NCBI RefSeq assembly: GCF_000142905.1
Contig: NW_013657664.1
Coordinates: 283,900 to 347,899 of the forward strand
Direction: 5' to 3'
From: Thecamonas trahens ATCC 50062
Taxonomy: Eukaryota; Apusozoa; Apusomonadida; Apusomonadidae
DNA: 64,000 nucleotides
This document shows, piece by piece, positions 11,301 through 20,051 of this stretch. Position 1 is the stretch's first letter, and each line of letters opens with the position of its first letter. Below the pieces are notes generated by a model. It was not told the origin of the DNA. It saw only the letters and a program-made list of their open reading frames with translations, and did no database searches. The position numbers were made by a program, and so were the translations under genes.

Positions 11301-12896
11301 CGAGCCGGCTGAGAAGCTCGGATGGGAGCGGGAGATTGGGGATGAACGAGATGGTGGGATTGACAAAGACGGCCTCGAAAAACGCGGCTGCCGGCGACTC
11401 TGGCTCGAGCAGCTGGACCACCAGCGAGTCGACTTGAAGCGAGATGAGGTTGTGCTGAATGTCTTCGGCAGGAGTAAACTCGATCTCCAGGTCTGCGTCG
11501 CCGGTGAGCGAGAGCTCGGCAGCTGACGGCGTTGCAGCGGCCGACTGCGAGGTCATGGACGCAAGCGAGGCCATTGAGGAGCCCGATGAGTCCGAGGCAA
11601 TCGACGAGACATCGTCGATCTCGCGAGGCTCTGACGGCGCAGTGAGCTGGGCAAGCGCCTCTTGGGTGAGTGGGTCGAACGCTGGTGCCGACGTTGAATC
11701 GGAAGCCGGCTCGGTGAGTGACGCTGGGCCGTGAGCCTTTTTGCGGTTGACAATCCGGCGAAGGCGCGAGCCCCATCCCTTGCCCTTGCCCTTGCCCTTG
11801 CCTGCTTCCTCGACCTCGGGAGATGTGGAAAATGCGGACGCCGGCGGTGGCGGGAGGCTGCGGGGCGGGCGGGATCGCGGTGGGATGGCAGGCGGCGCCT
11901 GGGCGGGAGCTCGCTCCGACTCGGGAGTCTTGGCGGGAGGCAGCGTAGGAGCGGCAGCGAGCGCATCTTGGATGCCAACAACAGTGTGGGCGATGTCCAG
12001 GAGATGGCTCTGGTTGACGGCAACGACGACGCGGCGGGAGTCGATGAGAAAGGCGAGATGCGCCTTGACTGGGAGATTGTCACGGGCATCGGCAAACTTG
12101 CCGGTAAAGTGGATGGCGAGCGGGATGTTGTCGAGGAGGCGGACAATTGGGGGAGCAAGCTCTGCTTTCGGCACGCAGGTGGGGACCAGATCGAGGGTGA
12201 CGGCAGCGGCGTTGAGGGCCTTGTACAAGAGCACGACCGACGAGTTCTTGTTCACCTTGCGCGACTCGCGGAGATCCACGACTTCAAAGTCTGGGTTCGT
12301 CGACGCAAGCACTACGTCTTCCAGCGAGAGAGCAAACATGTTGGGAGCGCCGCTGGTGGCGAGCGTGATGAGGCCTGTGGCAAGGCGGAAGGAGATGCCG
12401 TCAATGACCTTGTTGATAAAGCCGCGCTTACCCTTGCCCTTGCTCTTATCTTTCTCTCTTTCCTTTTTCTTCTTCTTCTTCTTCTTCTTTGTCTTGTCAT
12501 CATCGCGGACGTCCTCGCCTGTGCTACTCGATGGCAGTATCGGCACAGCAGCTTCGCGCAGATCGATGCGGACGTGGCCGAGGTCAAAGACGACTGGGTC
12601 AGTCTTGAGACGCTTCCACGGCACGATGACTTTGATGGCCGATGAAGCAGCATTGGCAATGGCTAGCTGCGGAGGTAGGTTGAGGAGGGCAGCAACAGCA
12701 TCAGGCTTGAGCTCTACAAAAGTGTGCCCGTGTGTGAGTGGAGCCGCAAGCATGATCAGAGGCGAAGCAGGAGAGGGGAAGGAAGGGCGGCCGTACGGAC
12801 GTCACGGATCTCCCAGTTGACCATGCGGTCGGAGGAGTAGTCAACAATGTATGCCTCTAGCCGTGAGCGCAGTGCGCGCTTGACTAGGGCCTCCAT
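2306..12896 (-). CDS. VPS13: VPS13 family bridge-type lipid transfer protein
   Basis: Very large gene, about 3,480-3,500 aa, typical for VPS13. The product is a rod-like channel moving phospholipids between membranes at contact sites. Exon 1 (12896-12797) encodes the chorein N-terminus MEALVKRALRSRLEAYIVDY. It is spliced to 12713 to give a DVQLKPDAVAALLNLP segment, and IPWKNL-like VPWKRLKTDPVVF follows, as expected for the chorein domain. A lysine-run insert lies near 12430-12500. The middle is a repeating beta-groove. The VAB adaptor repeats lie at about 6600-4700. The C-terminus (about 3450-3000) has the VPS13_C helices: GNPLGALARIREG, ARGTYSLVKNVSDA, ARLTFDD, and LGSLEFGRGLWSG. The reading frame changes near 9002-9090. 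This is either a 71-bp intron with an unusual donor or a one-base deletion; both restore a full frame. The orthology group (A/C versus B/D) is not resolved. Confidence 0.9.
9002..9072 (-). other. Possible VPS13 intron 2, or the site of a one-base deletion
   Basis: Read on the minus strand this is a phase-0 GT...AG interval (gtgtct...cagcag) that joins the two long VPS13 frames. Its donor does not match the GTACG donors of the other introns. The downstream frame stays open and protein-like through most of the interval (for example RRTFGDVARAARP). A missing base between about 9067 and 9086 would also repair the gene. I cannot decide between them. Confidence 0.4.
12714..12796 (-). other. VPS13 intron 1 (83 bp)
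   Basis: Phase-1 intron with donor gtacgg and acceptor tttgtag. It splits the chorein domain after WEIRDV. Splicing gives an uninterrupted, homologous join to QLKPDAVAALLNLP. Confidence 0.85.
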
Positions 12897-13017
12897 GGCC
12901 CTCTGTCTGGGTGTGTGGTGTGTGGAGAGTGGGGTGGTTGGAGTGGTGCGCGACACGTGCGAGTTGGTCGAGTGGCACGAGCGAGGGTGTCATCATGCAC
13001 GGGGTGGGACGGGCGGT

Positions 13018-13823
13018 TTACTGCTCATCGGGGGTGCGGGAGGATGATGTGGGCGGCGGTGGGCCGAGGGAGAGGTCCAAAAACATGCCGTTGTCGATGG
13101 GAATATGGTAGCCGGGGCCAGACCACGAGTAGGGGATGGGATCGGCCGACGGCGGACGGGCGACGAGCGATCCTGCGACCGAGTGCACCAGTGCAGCTTC
13201 GAGAGGCAGGATCGGGACCGGAACCTCGTCTTGGGACCGTCCGGAGAGAATATCGTCGAGAAGAGCGCGCATCTCGGCCTTGGTCCGTGGCTTGAGATCG
13301 AGGAGCCAGCCGGCAGAGATGAGGTCGACAAGCAGGCCCGGCGCAGGCGCGGCCAGGCCCTTTGCGGCGCGGCGCTCTGCGGCCGTCACCGGGATGCCAT
13401 CGATGGACCGCAGCTGCCAGCCAAAGGCCAGCAGAGTCATGGTCCGGAAGTGGACATGGGAAGCGATGGGGTTGCGAGCCAGCAGGACCGACTTGAGCCG
13501 CGGCTGCGGGCGGGCGCCGGCTAGCGACGTCAGCTCGTTGCCTGAGACGTCCAACTCCTCCAGCACCGGCTGGACACCGAGACCGGCGAGCGAGGTCAGC
13601 GCGTTGTCGGAGAGGTACAGGTGCTTGAGATCGGGCAGCGGCGGCATGCCTTGTAGCGAGCATACACCCGATGATGCTAATGCCAGCGCCTGTGGAGGGG
13701 GTGAGTGGAGGGGTGGGGGAAGGGGGGGCGGGTGGGGGAGGGGGTGGGCATAGGGATGGAGCGTACGCCGAGGCCGACGCACGGGTTGAGCTCGGCGTAG
13801 GAGCGGAGGCGGCGAGATGCCAT
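13018..13823 (-). CDS. Leucine-rich repeat protein with LRR cap
   Basis: Two exons (13823-13767 and 13689-13018) give a 242-aa protein. Exon 1 supplies MASRRLRSYAELNPCVGLG and exon 2 continues ALALASSGVCSLQGM. Three or four short SDS22-type LRRs follow (for example LKHLYLSDNALTSLAGLG, LEELDVSGNELTSLAG and LKSVLLARNPI), then an LRR-cap-like segment (RTMTLLAFGWQLRSIDG) as in U2A'/LRRC-type proteins. The C-terminal 100 residues are a mixed helix and proline-rich tail without a recognised domain. Such proteins are usually scaffolds in splicing, cilia or phosphatase regulation. The sequence does not say which, so no symbol is given. Confidence 0.75.
13690..13766 (-). other. Intron in LRR gene (77 bp)
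   Basis: Phase-0 intron, donor gtacgc, C-rich interior, acceptor ccacag. It places the ATG at 13823 and removes a low-complexity Pro/His segment that the unspliced frame would carry. Confidence 0.85.
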
Positions 13824-13971
13824 GCTGAGTGTATGCGTGTGTGTGAGAAAGTGTGTGTGTGGCTGCTTGTGAACGTGAGTGGTGAGGTGTCGGCTGGCGC
13901 GCGGGCGTGGCCGACAGGCGCGGTTGTGTGAGTTTATACGATGGCTGTGCAAAGCAGGTTCGTTGGCAGAA

Positions 13972-15045
13972 TCACTCGGCGATGGAGCCGCGCTGGATGA
14001 GCTCAACCTTGTAGCCGTCGGGATCGACGACGAAAGCGATGGTCTTCATCTGGCCGTCTTGGGGACGCTTGGCAAAGGGCACGCCGGCGGCGTCGAGGGC
14101 ATCACAGGTAGCAACAAGGTCGTCGACGATAAAGCCAGTGTGGCCAAAGGCGTACTTTGAGGCGTCGCCGGGCTGGTAGGTAAAGTCGGCGTCCGACTCG
14201 GTCCCGTGGTTCCAGGTCAGCTCGAGGACGGGCGACCAGAGGGTCTTCATAAAGTCAAACGCGGCCTGGGACGACGGATCGAGATCGGCGGGGAGGCGGG
14301 CGAGTTCGGCGTCGGAGAGGTGGGCCAGAAAGTAGAGCGAGAAAGCCGCGTCAGGAAAGTGCTTCTCGGCGATGAGCTGCATGCCAAAGACATGGCCATA
14401 GAAGGCGAGCGAAGCTGCCGGGTCCTTGACGCGGATCATGGTCTGCGAGAGGTTGACGAGACCCTTGCCGGCCGACGGGGCGTCCTCGGCGCGCTTGATG
14501 ATCTCGATCCAGTAGCCGTCCGGATCGAGGGCAAAGGCGAGACCCTTCATCCGCCCGCCGTCGGGCTTCTTCTGGAACTGGACGCCGGCGGCCTCGAGCT
14601 CGGCGCACTTTGCGTAGACATCGTCGACAAAGACGGCAATGTGGCCAAAGCCGCGGTTCGGCTCAATGTTTCCCGAGTGGTAGAGGCCCGGCTGCGGGCC
14701 GTTTTCCTCTGATCCGTGGTTGTGCGTCAGCTCAAGGGTGGTGACGTTGGTGGAGAAGAGCCACGAGTGGGCAGCGTCCGAGCCGGGCTCGCCATCGGGC
14801 CCGGCCTGGCCTTCCTCGAGGGTGGCCAGAAAGTAGACGGTGAAGCTCCACTGCGGAAAGTCGTACTTGTCGACAAGGGTAAAGCCGTAGTGGGTGGTGT
14901 AGTGCTCGATCGAGGCCACAGGGTCCGAGACCCGGAGCATGGTCTGCTGCCAGAACGGCTTGTTGCTCGCCACGGTCGCCACCGCCGCGGCGTCGTAGCT
15001 CGAGTTGGCGATGAGCTCACTCGCAGGTGCCATAGAGGTGCTCAT
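13972..15045 (-). CDS. GLO1: Glyoxalase I (lactoylglutathione lyase), two-domain form
   Basis: 357 aa, single exon. It isomerises the hemithioacetal of methylglyoxal and glutathione to S-lactoylglutathione (EC 4.4.1.5), the first step of methylglyoxal detoxification. Two tandem glyoxalase modules are present (about residues 30-185 and 195-350). Each keeps the four expected metal ligands: Q in QQTMLRV / SQTMIRV, E in LELTHNHG / LELTWNHG, H in GFGHIAV / AFGHTGF, and E in GYWIEI / GYKVEL. This resembles the monomeric double-domain enzymes of yeast and Plasmodium, so two active sites are possible. No targeting peptide is evident, so it is probably cytosolic. It is divergently arranged with the PAQR gene. 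Confidence 0.93.
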   Translation of the reverse strand: MSTSMAPASELIANSSYDAAAVATVASNKPFWQQTMLRVSDPVASIEHYTTHYGFTLVDKYDFPQWSFTVYFLATLEEGQAGPDGEPGSDAAHSWLFSTNVTTLELTHNHGSEENGPQPGLYHSGNIEPNRGFGHIAVFVDDVYAKCAELEAAGVQFQKKPDGGRMKGLAFALDPDGYWIEIIKRAEDAPSAGKGLVNLSQTMIRVKDPAASLAFYGHVFGMQLIAEKHFPDAAFSLYFLAHLSDAELARLPADLDPSSQAAFDFMKTLWSPVLELTWNHGTESDADFTYQPGDASKYAFGHTGFIVDDLVATCDALDAAGVPFAKRPQDGQMKTIAFVVDPDGYKVELIQRGSIAE

Positions 15046-15602
15046 GTTGATTGAGTAGGGTAGTCAAAGTGTGGGACCGGAGTTGGGTGGTGGATGTCGA
15101 TGACCGGTACGTCTGGGGTAGCGGCTGGCAGGTACTCTGCTGTCTGTGTCTCGGGTCGCTCAAGAGGCGGCGCAAACCGGGAAGACCGGCGGCCTTTTTG
15201 ATGATTCGCCGTCATCTTTACCTTCCTTTGCTGGTTTCCCCTCCGTGCCACACGCCGCGGGGTCGGATGCGCTGTGTAGGAGAATGGCAGAGGCGGAGAA
15301 GGGCGGGGAGAGGTTGAGTCGAGAGCGGGTAGGTGTGCATGTGTGTGTGTGTAGGGTGTGTGTGACTTGTACCGAGGGAGGGCGGCATGGTTGCTGTCGT
15401 GCCTGTCCGGACAGGTGCGGGGCTTGGTGCGGGCCGAGGTGGACCGGTTTGGGCCGGGCCGTCCGATGGCAGCGGTCGGCAAGCGGCGGCCGACTCTTGG
15501 CGGGCTGAGGCGACGTGGCACGATGTGGGGAGGGGAGGGGGAGCGGATCGTGCGTAGAGAGCGCGCGCTTTGAGTACTTGTCTTGCTCTGGGCACGACAA
15601 CG
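15046..15602. promoter_or_regulatory. Divergent intergenic region between GLO1 and PAQR gene
   Basis: 557 bp that must hold the promoters of both genes. It contains a GT-rich patch (about 15333-15365) and several unsupported ORFs of biased composition. I see no TATA box that I would defend and no RNA gene. Confidence 0.5.
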
Positions 15603-16670
15603 ATGGCGCCTCGAACGCGGAGCAGGAGTAGGAAGGGTGAGGAGAGCTCAGGGGCCGCAGGAGCCGGCTTGGCCGGTGGCAGCGGCGGCGGTGTGGATGG
15701 GCAGCGGGCTGGGGCTGCGGCGCGGGAGGCTGGGACTGCGGAGAAGGAGAAGGTTGTTGCGGGCAAGTTCCAGCTGTTCCCGCCGCCGCCAGTGGGCCAT
15801 GTTGTGTCTGAGATTGTGTCGCCGACGTACGAGCTTGTGGAGTATGGTGAGGCGCCTGCGGTGCTGCAGTACAACAAGTTTGTGGAGACTGGGTACCGTG
15901 CGCATCTGAGCACAGCGCAGGCGCTGGCCTCGTTTTGGCATCTGCACAACGAGTCGATGAACGTGTGGACGCACGGTGGTGGCTTTGTCTTCTTCCTCGT
16001 ACTCTTCATCCAGGGGTGGACCTCGTTTGGGTTTGTGGATCCCATCGAGTATCTGCTGTGGACGTGCCAGACGTCGTCGGCGCTGATCTGCTTCTTCTTC
16101 TCGGTCTCGTACCATCTGTTCCAGTGCCACGGCGAGTGCTCGCTGACGTCGTACAAGGCGTGGCTCTCTTACGACTTGTGGGGTATCCTGTACGCGTACG
16201 TGGCGTCGTCGATCCGGCGGGTTTTCTACGCCCTCCACTGCTACCCGCGCCTCCGCAACCTGTGCCTCATTGTCACGCTCGTCTTTGCCGCCGGCGTGCT
16301 GGTCACGGCGGTGACCGGCGCTCTGCTGGCCTCCCCCAAGATGCGGGTTGCCATCTTTGGCGCGCTCATGGTTGCTGCCAACCTCTCGACTGTCTTCTCG
16401 CTGTATCTCTCGGCCGGCTCGGCCGAGGCGCGGCAGCTGCACATCCTCGCCATTGTGCTGCAGGTAGTGGGCGGAACAATCAACGCGACCCGCATGCCCG
16501 AGCGCATCCTCCCATCGTGGATCCGGCGCTCGTTCACCGACTACTATTTCAACTCGCACGCCATCATGCACGTCGTTGTCGGCACCTCGGTCTACTGCAC
16601 GTGGATTGGGTGCAATGCTGACTGGCAGTGGGCGATGCACTCCGACGCGCCGTGCGCTGGCGTCGTGTAG
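15603..16670 (+). CDS. PAQR family seven-transmembrane protein (adiponectin receptor/hemolysin III type)
   Basis: 355 aa from the ATG at 15603; an upstream in-frame ATG at 15570 is less likely. After a basic and Gly/Ala-rich cytosolic N-terminus, the PAQR core starts near residue 95. ETGYR, then FWHLHNESMNVWTH, carries the family's conserved E-x-x-N-x-x-T/H motif. SVSYHLFQCH follows with the S...H pair of the metal site, and the C-terminal PERILPSW...NSHAIMHVVV supplies the H-x-x-x-H zinc ligands. Seven hydrophobic segments are visible. Family members are zinc-dependent ceramidase-like or membrane-homeostasis receptors; the ligand cannot be read from sequence. The 3' end faces the elongase gene with 122 bp between stops. 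Confidence 0.9.
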   Translation: MAPRTRSRSRKGEESSGAAGAGLAGGSGGGVDGQRAGAAAREAGTAEKEKVVAGKFQLFPPPPVGHVVSEIVSPTYELVEYGEAPAVLQYNKFVETGYRAHLSTAQALASFWHLHNESMNVWTHGGGFVFFLVLFIQGWTSFGFVDPIEYLLWTCQTSSALICFFFSVSYHLFQCHGECSLTSYKAWLSYDLWGILYAYVASSIRRVFYALHCYPRLRNLCLIVTLVFAAGVLVTAVTGALLASPKMRVAIFGALMVAANLSTVFSLYLSAGSAEARQLHILAIVLQVVGGTINATRMPERILPSWIRRSFTDYYFNSHAIMHVVVGTSVYCTWIGCNADWQWAMHSDAPCAGVV

Positions 16671-16792
16671 GCGAACAACAAACAATGGCCTCGTGCGGCA
16701 CTTGACATGCGTTTGCTTGGAAAGGTTTGTGACGGGGCGGGGAGGGGGGATGGAGGGGAAGAAAGAGAAGCGAGTCGCCGCATCGAAGCACA

Positions 16793-18072
16793 TTAAGCGG
16801 ACTTGGCCTTCTTGGCCTTCTTGGCCTTGCCGGCGTTGACGCGCAGGTAGTTGCCGAAGAGAACAAGGAGCGAAACCATGTAGATGGCAAGGAGCTGAAG
16901 GAGCCAGGTCGGGCCGCGGACCGGATCCATCTTGAGGATGTAGACATCGTAGATGCCCTGGACCATGTTGGCCATAAACTGGAGCATCTGGAACTTGGTA
17001 ATGTAGAACTTCCACGGGACTTCGATCTTGAAAACACGAGCAAGGTAGTACGAGTACATGACGACGTGGACAAACGAGTTGAGGATGATGGAGAAGTACG
17101 CCTCGCCAGCCGGGTAGGAGAAGGTCACGATGCACCAGACGAGCGCAATGCTGAAGTGGTGGTACATGTGGAGGAACGAGACCTGGCGGTTGTTCTTCTT
17201 CAGCACCATGATGACCGTGTCGAGCATCTCCGGGAACTTGGACATGTAGAAGACCCAGACGATCTTGGCCATGCCGTGCTCGGCGGACGAGTCGAGCGCG
17301 TAGTTACCGAACAGGCCGTACTTGAGCGAGACCGCCTGGTACACAGTCTCAATGCACATGTATGCCGAGATGAGAACCATCGCCGTGTTGTGGATGATGG
17401 AGAAGGTGTAAAGCTTGAACGGCTGGAACTGCGACATGATGACCTGGCCAACCTTGATGACCACGACGTAGGCCATGAGGACAAGGATAACCCGGAACCA
17501 GTTGAGGAACGGCAGGTCGAGCTCCTCCACGTAGTGGTGCTTCGACGAGAAGATCCAGTTGATGAAATCCATCGCCTGCGGCGCGTTGTCCGTCAGCAGG
17601 CCCTTGAACGACGTCTGTCCACCCCCCCACACACCCACCGTCGAAACACGCGCGCCCATCCCGCGTCAGTCACCGTCTGCCACCACCTGGCCCCACCACC
17701 GGCCTCTCCACCCTGCACTCGCCCAAGTCACTGCCTCCCGACACGCCCTTCTACTGCAGCAAGCGACCCTTCACTCCTCCTCTCCCTCCACCACCCTCCA
17801 CGCGCTTAGAGGGGAGGGAGGAGGCGAGGGAGCGCCGGGTGCCACCATGCGACCTGCGTGTGTGGATGGCGAGGAAAACGCAGGCAGGGTTGCGGGGGGG
17901 GGGGGGGGGGGGGGGAAGAGGGGCTGGGGCTAGGCATGGCAGTCTTGTGCACTTGTGGGCTACGTACCTCCCAGTTGTCGACAACGGCAGTGACGCCGGC
18001 ATCGGTGAGAAAGTCGCCTGCGGTGCGGACACCAGCAATGAGGGCATCGGAAACAGGCTCAAACAGCGGCAT
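16793..18072 (-). CDS. ELO family very-long-chain fatty acid elongase (3-ketoacyl-CoA synthase)
   Basis: Two exons (18072-17968 and 17614-16793) give 308 aa. The enzyme condenses malonyl-CoA with acyl-CoA in the ER membrane, the rate-limiting step of fatty-acid elongation. Key marks are KFPEMLDTVIMVLKK, the histidine box FLHMYHHFS (HxxHH), and NSFVHVVMYSYY, with about seven membrane helices. The C-terminus is lysine-rich (KAKKAKKAKSA), a plausible ER-retrieval signal. Exon 1 (MPLFEPVSDALIAGV to VVDNWE) joins in phase 0 to TSFKGLLTDNAP. ELO enzymes often share such a short amphipathic N-terminus. Substrate chain length and saturation cannot be assigned. Confidence 0.92.
17615..17967 (-). other. 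Elongase intron (353 bp) with 22-base poly(C) on the sense strand
   Basis: Phase-0 intron with donor gtacgt and acceptor ggacag. It is several times longer than most introns here. A run of 22 G on the plus strand (17894-17915) reads as poly(C) in the transcript. Confidence 0.8.
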
Positions 18073-18193
18073 GGTTTGCGGTGTGAGTCGAGTGGTGGCG
18101 TGGAGCGAGGCAGTTGACCGTTTGGCTCGTTTGCTCTTGTTGGGGCAGCGGCGGGCAAATGAATCGATGCTACCACGACGGCAACGCGGTTCG

Positions 18194-19618
18194 CTACTGC
18201 GGGGTAGGCGGGGGCGAGGCCGAGGTAGTGGCCAAGGTTGATGGCTGCTGCTCCTGCTGGCGGATGAGGGTCTCGCGGGTGAAGCACTCGTTGTGGTAGG
18301 CGCCCTCGGCCAGGGCGAGGCGCGGATCGATCGGCGAGCCGGTGGTGGCGACGGTGAGGAGGCGCGGGGCGAGGAGGCGGCCTTGGCGGGCGCGATCGAC
18401 GCGGAAGGGACGGAAGACCGGCGGCATGGGCCCCCCGGCATCGCCGCGGGCGATGCGGACCAGAGCGCCGCACACGGTGCAGGGCGTGGAGTAGAGCCGC
18501 GCGTACGAGTGGAGCCAGACAAGGAGCGGTGGGAGCGGCGCAGCGGGGTAGGCCGAGACAAAGTAGAGGTGGGCGGCGCGGACGTGGACCTCGATGGCGT
18601 CGAGGACCGGATCGCACGCGCCAGGTGCAAGCGGCGGGGCGTGGCGCGGGCGGCTGAGCGAGATCAGCGCAGGAATGAGGGTGTCCGACTCGGCAAGGCC
18701 GACAGCGCCGGAAAAGGTGATGCAAACCTGGAAGACATGTGGCAGCTCGAGCGTCAGCCGCGCCAGTCGCGACGAGAGCTCCAGCGGATGATATTTCCAG
18801 CTGACAATGCGGAACGAGGGCGCTGCCGATGCCATGACCCCCACCAGCTTGGCCGGGAGGCCCGACCGCGAAGGCGAGCCGGAGCCGAGGGGCTTGCGCC
18901 GCTTCGACGGGTGCGACGCCGGCGTGATGGCGTAGACCCGCGGTCGCTTGCGGGATGTCTTGGGCTCGAGCAGGCCCGGGAAGAGCTTGCGCGCGGCGTC
19001 AGTGTAGCCGACGGCAGCGGCGCGCGATCTTGCCCGCGACGCCGCCGACGCCGCCGTCACCATGTCTGCGAGTAGCGCGTCAAGCGCTGGCGGCGCAGCA
19101 TCGAGAGCCGACGCCGCTGCTGCGGGTGTCAGCGCCAGCGGCAGCGCCGCAACCGCGTTCCGCAAGCTGCGCAGCCTTCCGAGAGCGTCGACAAGTGCGT
19201 CGTGCGCCTTGCGAAGCGCCGCAGGCCGCCGCGCCGCAATCTGTCCACTCTGCAAACGCCCAGAGCCACCGACTGCGGCGCCATCCTCGCCATCCTCGCC
19301 CGCCTTGGTGGCTACAGAAGCTTGCCCGGTGTCTTGCGTCGGCATGGCCAGTAGCTCGACCACGGTCGAGGCCGCCGAGCGGATGGCGGTGGCAGACGCG
19401 GCCAGGTCGGCCAAGTCCGCCCGGGCCGCGAGCAAGGTCTCCGTCGACTCAGCCGCCAGTGCCGGCTGCGCAGGCGGCAGAGCCGTGGCCGACATTGGCA
19501 AGTTACCCCCCAGCGGCGACAATGCGGCCGAGCCGCCTGCTGAGGGCACCGTCGACGGGCCGCGCGGCGCCACCAGCGGTGCCAGCTCCAGCTCCATCGA
19601 CCGCGACGCCATGGCCAT
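18194..19618 (-). CDS. MED27: Mediator complex subunit 27 (MED27) candidate
   Basis: 474 aa from the ATG at 19618. Residues 1-190 are Ala-rich with helical segments (LLAARADLADLAASATAIRS). The C-terminal third matches the MED27 C-terminal fold by eye. A hydrophobic WLHSYARLYSTPCTVCG is followed by PPVFRPFR and, at the end, AYHNECF. Human MED27 ends with a WLRSYIKLFQAPCQRCG-like segment, a short PP-x-x-R-x-F stretch and a final H-D-x-C, so the Cys/His pattern is shared. MED27 sits in the tail/upper part of Mediator and links transcription activators to Pol II. The middle (18800-19100) is low-complexity with basic RKRPR/KRRK patches. An upstream in-frame extension to 19861 is His/Thr repeat and was dropped. 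Confidence 0.65.
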   Translation of the reverse strand: MAMASRSMELELAPLVAPRGPSTVPSAGGSAALSPLGGNLPMSATALPPAQPALAAESTETLLAARADLADLAASATAIRSAASTVVELLAMPTQDTGQASVATKAGEDGEDGAAVGGSGRLQSGQIAARRPAALRKAHDALVDALGRLRSLRNAVAALPLALTPAAAASALDAAPPALDALLADMVTAASAASRARSRAAAVGYTDAARKLFPGLLEPKTSRKRPRVYAITPASHPSKRRKPLGSGSPSRSGLPAKLVGVMASAAPSFRIVSWKYHPLELSSRLARLTLELPHVFQVCITFSGAVGLAESDTLIPALISLSRPRHAPPLAPGACDPVLDAIEVHVRAAHLYFVSAYPAAPLPPLLVWLHSYARLYSTPCTVCGALVRIARGDAGGPMPPVFRPFRVDRARQGRLLAPRLLTVATTGSPIDPRLALAEGAYHNECFTRETLIRQQEQQPSTLATTSASPPPTPQ

Positions 19619-20051
19619 GAATGCGTGTGTGTGTGTGGTGTGTGTGTGTGTGTGGTGTGTGGGGTGTGTGGGGTGTAGGGTGTGAGGGGTGGGGCGGCGA
19701 GAAGTGTGGCTTTGGCTGTGGCGCTGGCGCTGGCGCTGGCTGTGGCTGTGTCGCCGTCTGCCTAGCTCCGCTCCTCGTCGGCGGTCGGCGGTCAGCTGTG
19801 GGCGACGGGCGACGGGCGACGGGCGACGGGGCGACGGGCGGGCCAGCCAACTACGCCCCACTCTGTCACAAGCTCTAACCCATTCGACCCCCCCCCCCCC
19901 NNNNNNNNNNNNNNNNNNNNNNNNNNNNNNNNNNNNNNNNNNNNNNNNNNNNNNNNNNNNNNNNNNNNNNNNNNNNNNNNNNNNNNNNNNNNNNNNNNNN
20001 CCCCCCCCCCCCCCCCACCCCCTCCTCCCTCCCTCTCTCTCCCGTCACCAA
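19619..20051. other. Intergenic region with short tandem repeats, poly(C) and an assembly gap
   Basis: It contains a (GT)n tract at about 19625-19675, a GCTGGC/GGCTGT-type patch at 19710-19750, and five or six copies of a 7-bp GGCGACG unit at 19801-19840. A gap of exactly 100 N (19901-20000, the usual symbol for unknown size) is flanked by C runs on both sides. It separates the divergent MED27 and orphan genes and should hold their promoters. Confidence 0.8.

Noticed and set aside
15042..15521. 159-residue minus-strand ORF upstream of GLO1 as an extra exon
   Set aside because: Pro/His/Thr-rich and ends in a stop before the GLO1 ATG; GLO1 is already full length from 15045.
19689..20051. ORF running through the 100-N gap into the orphan gene
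   Set aside because: The frame across N is meaningless; the ATG at 20052 follows the poly(C) tract like other genes here.
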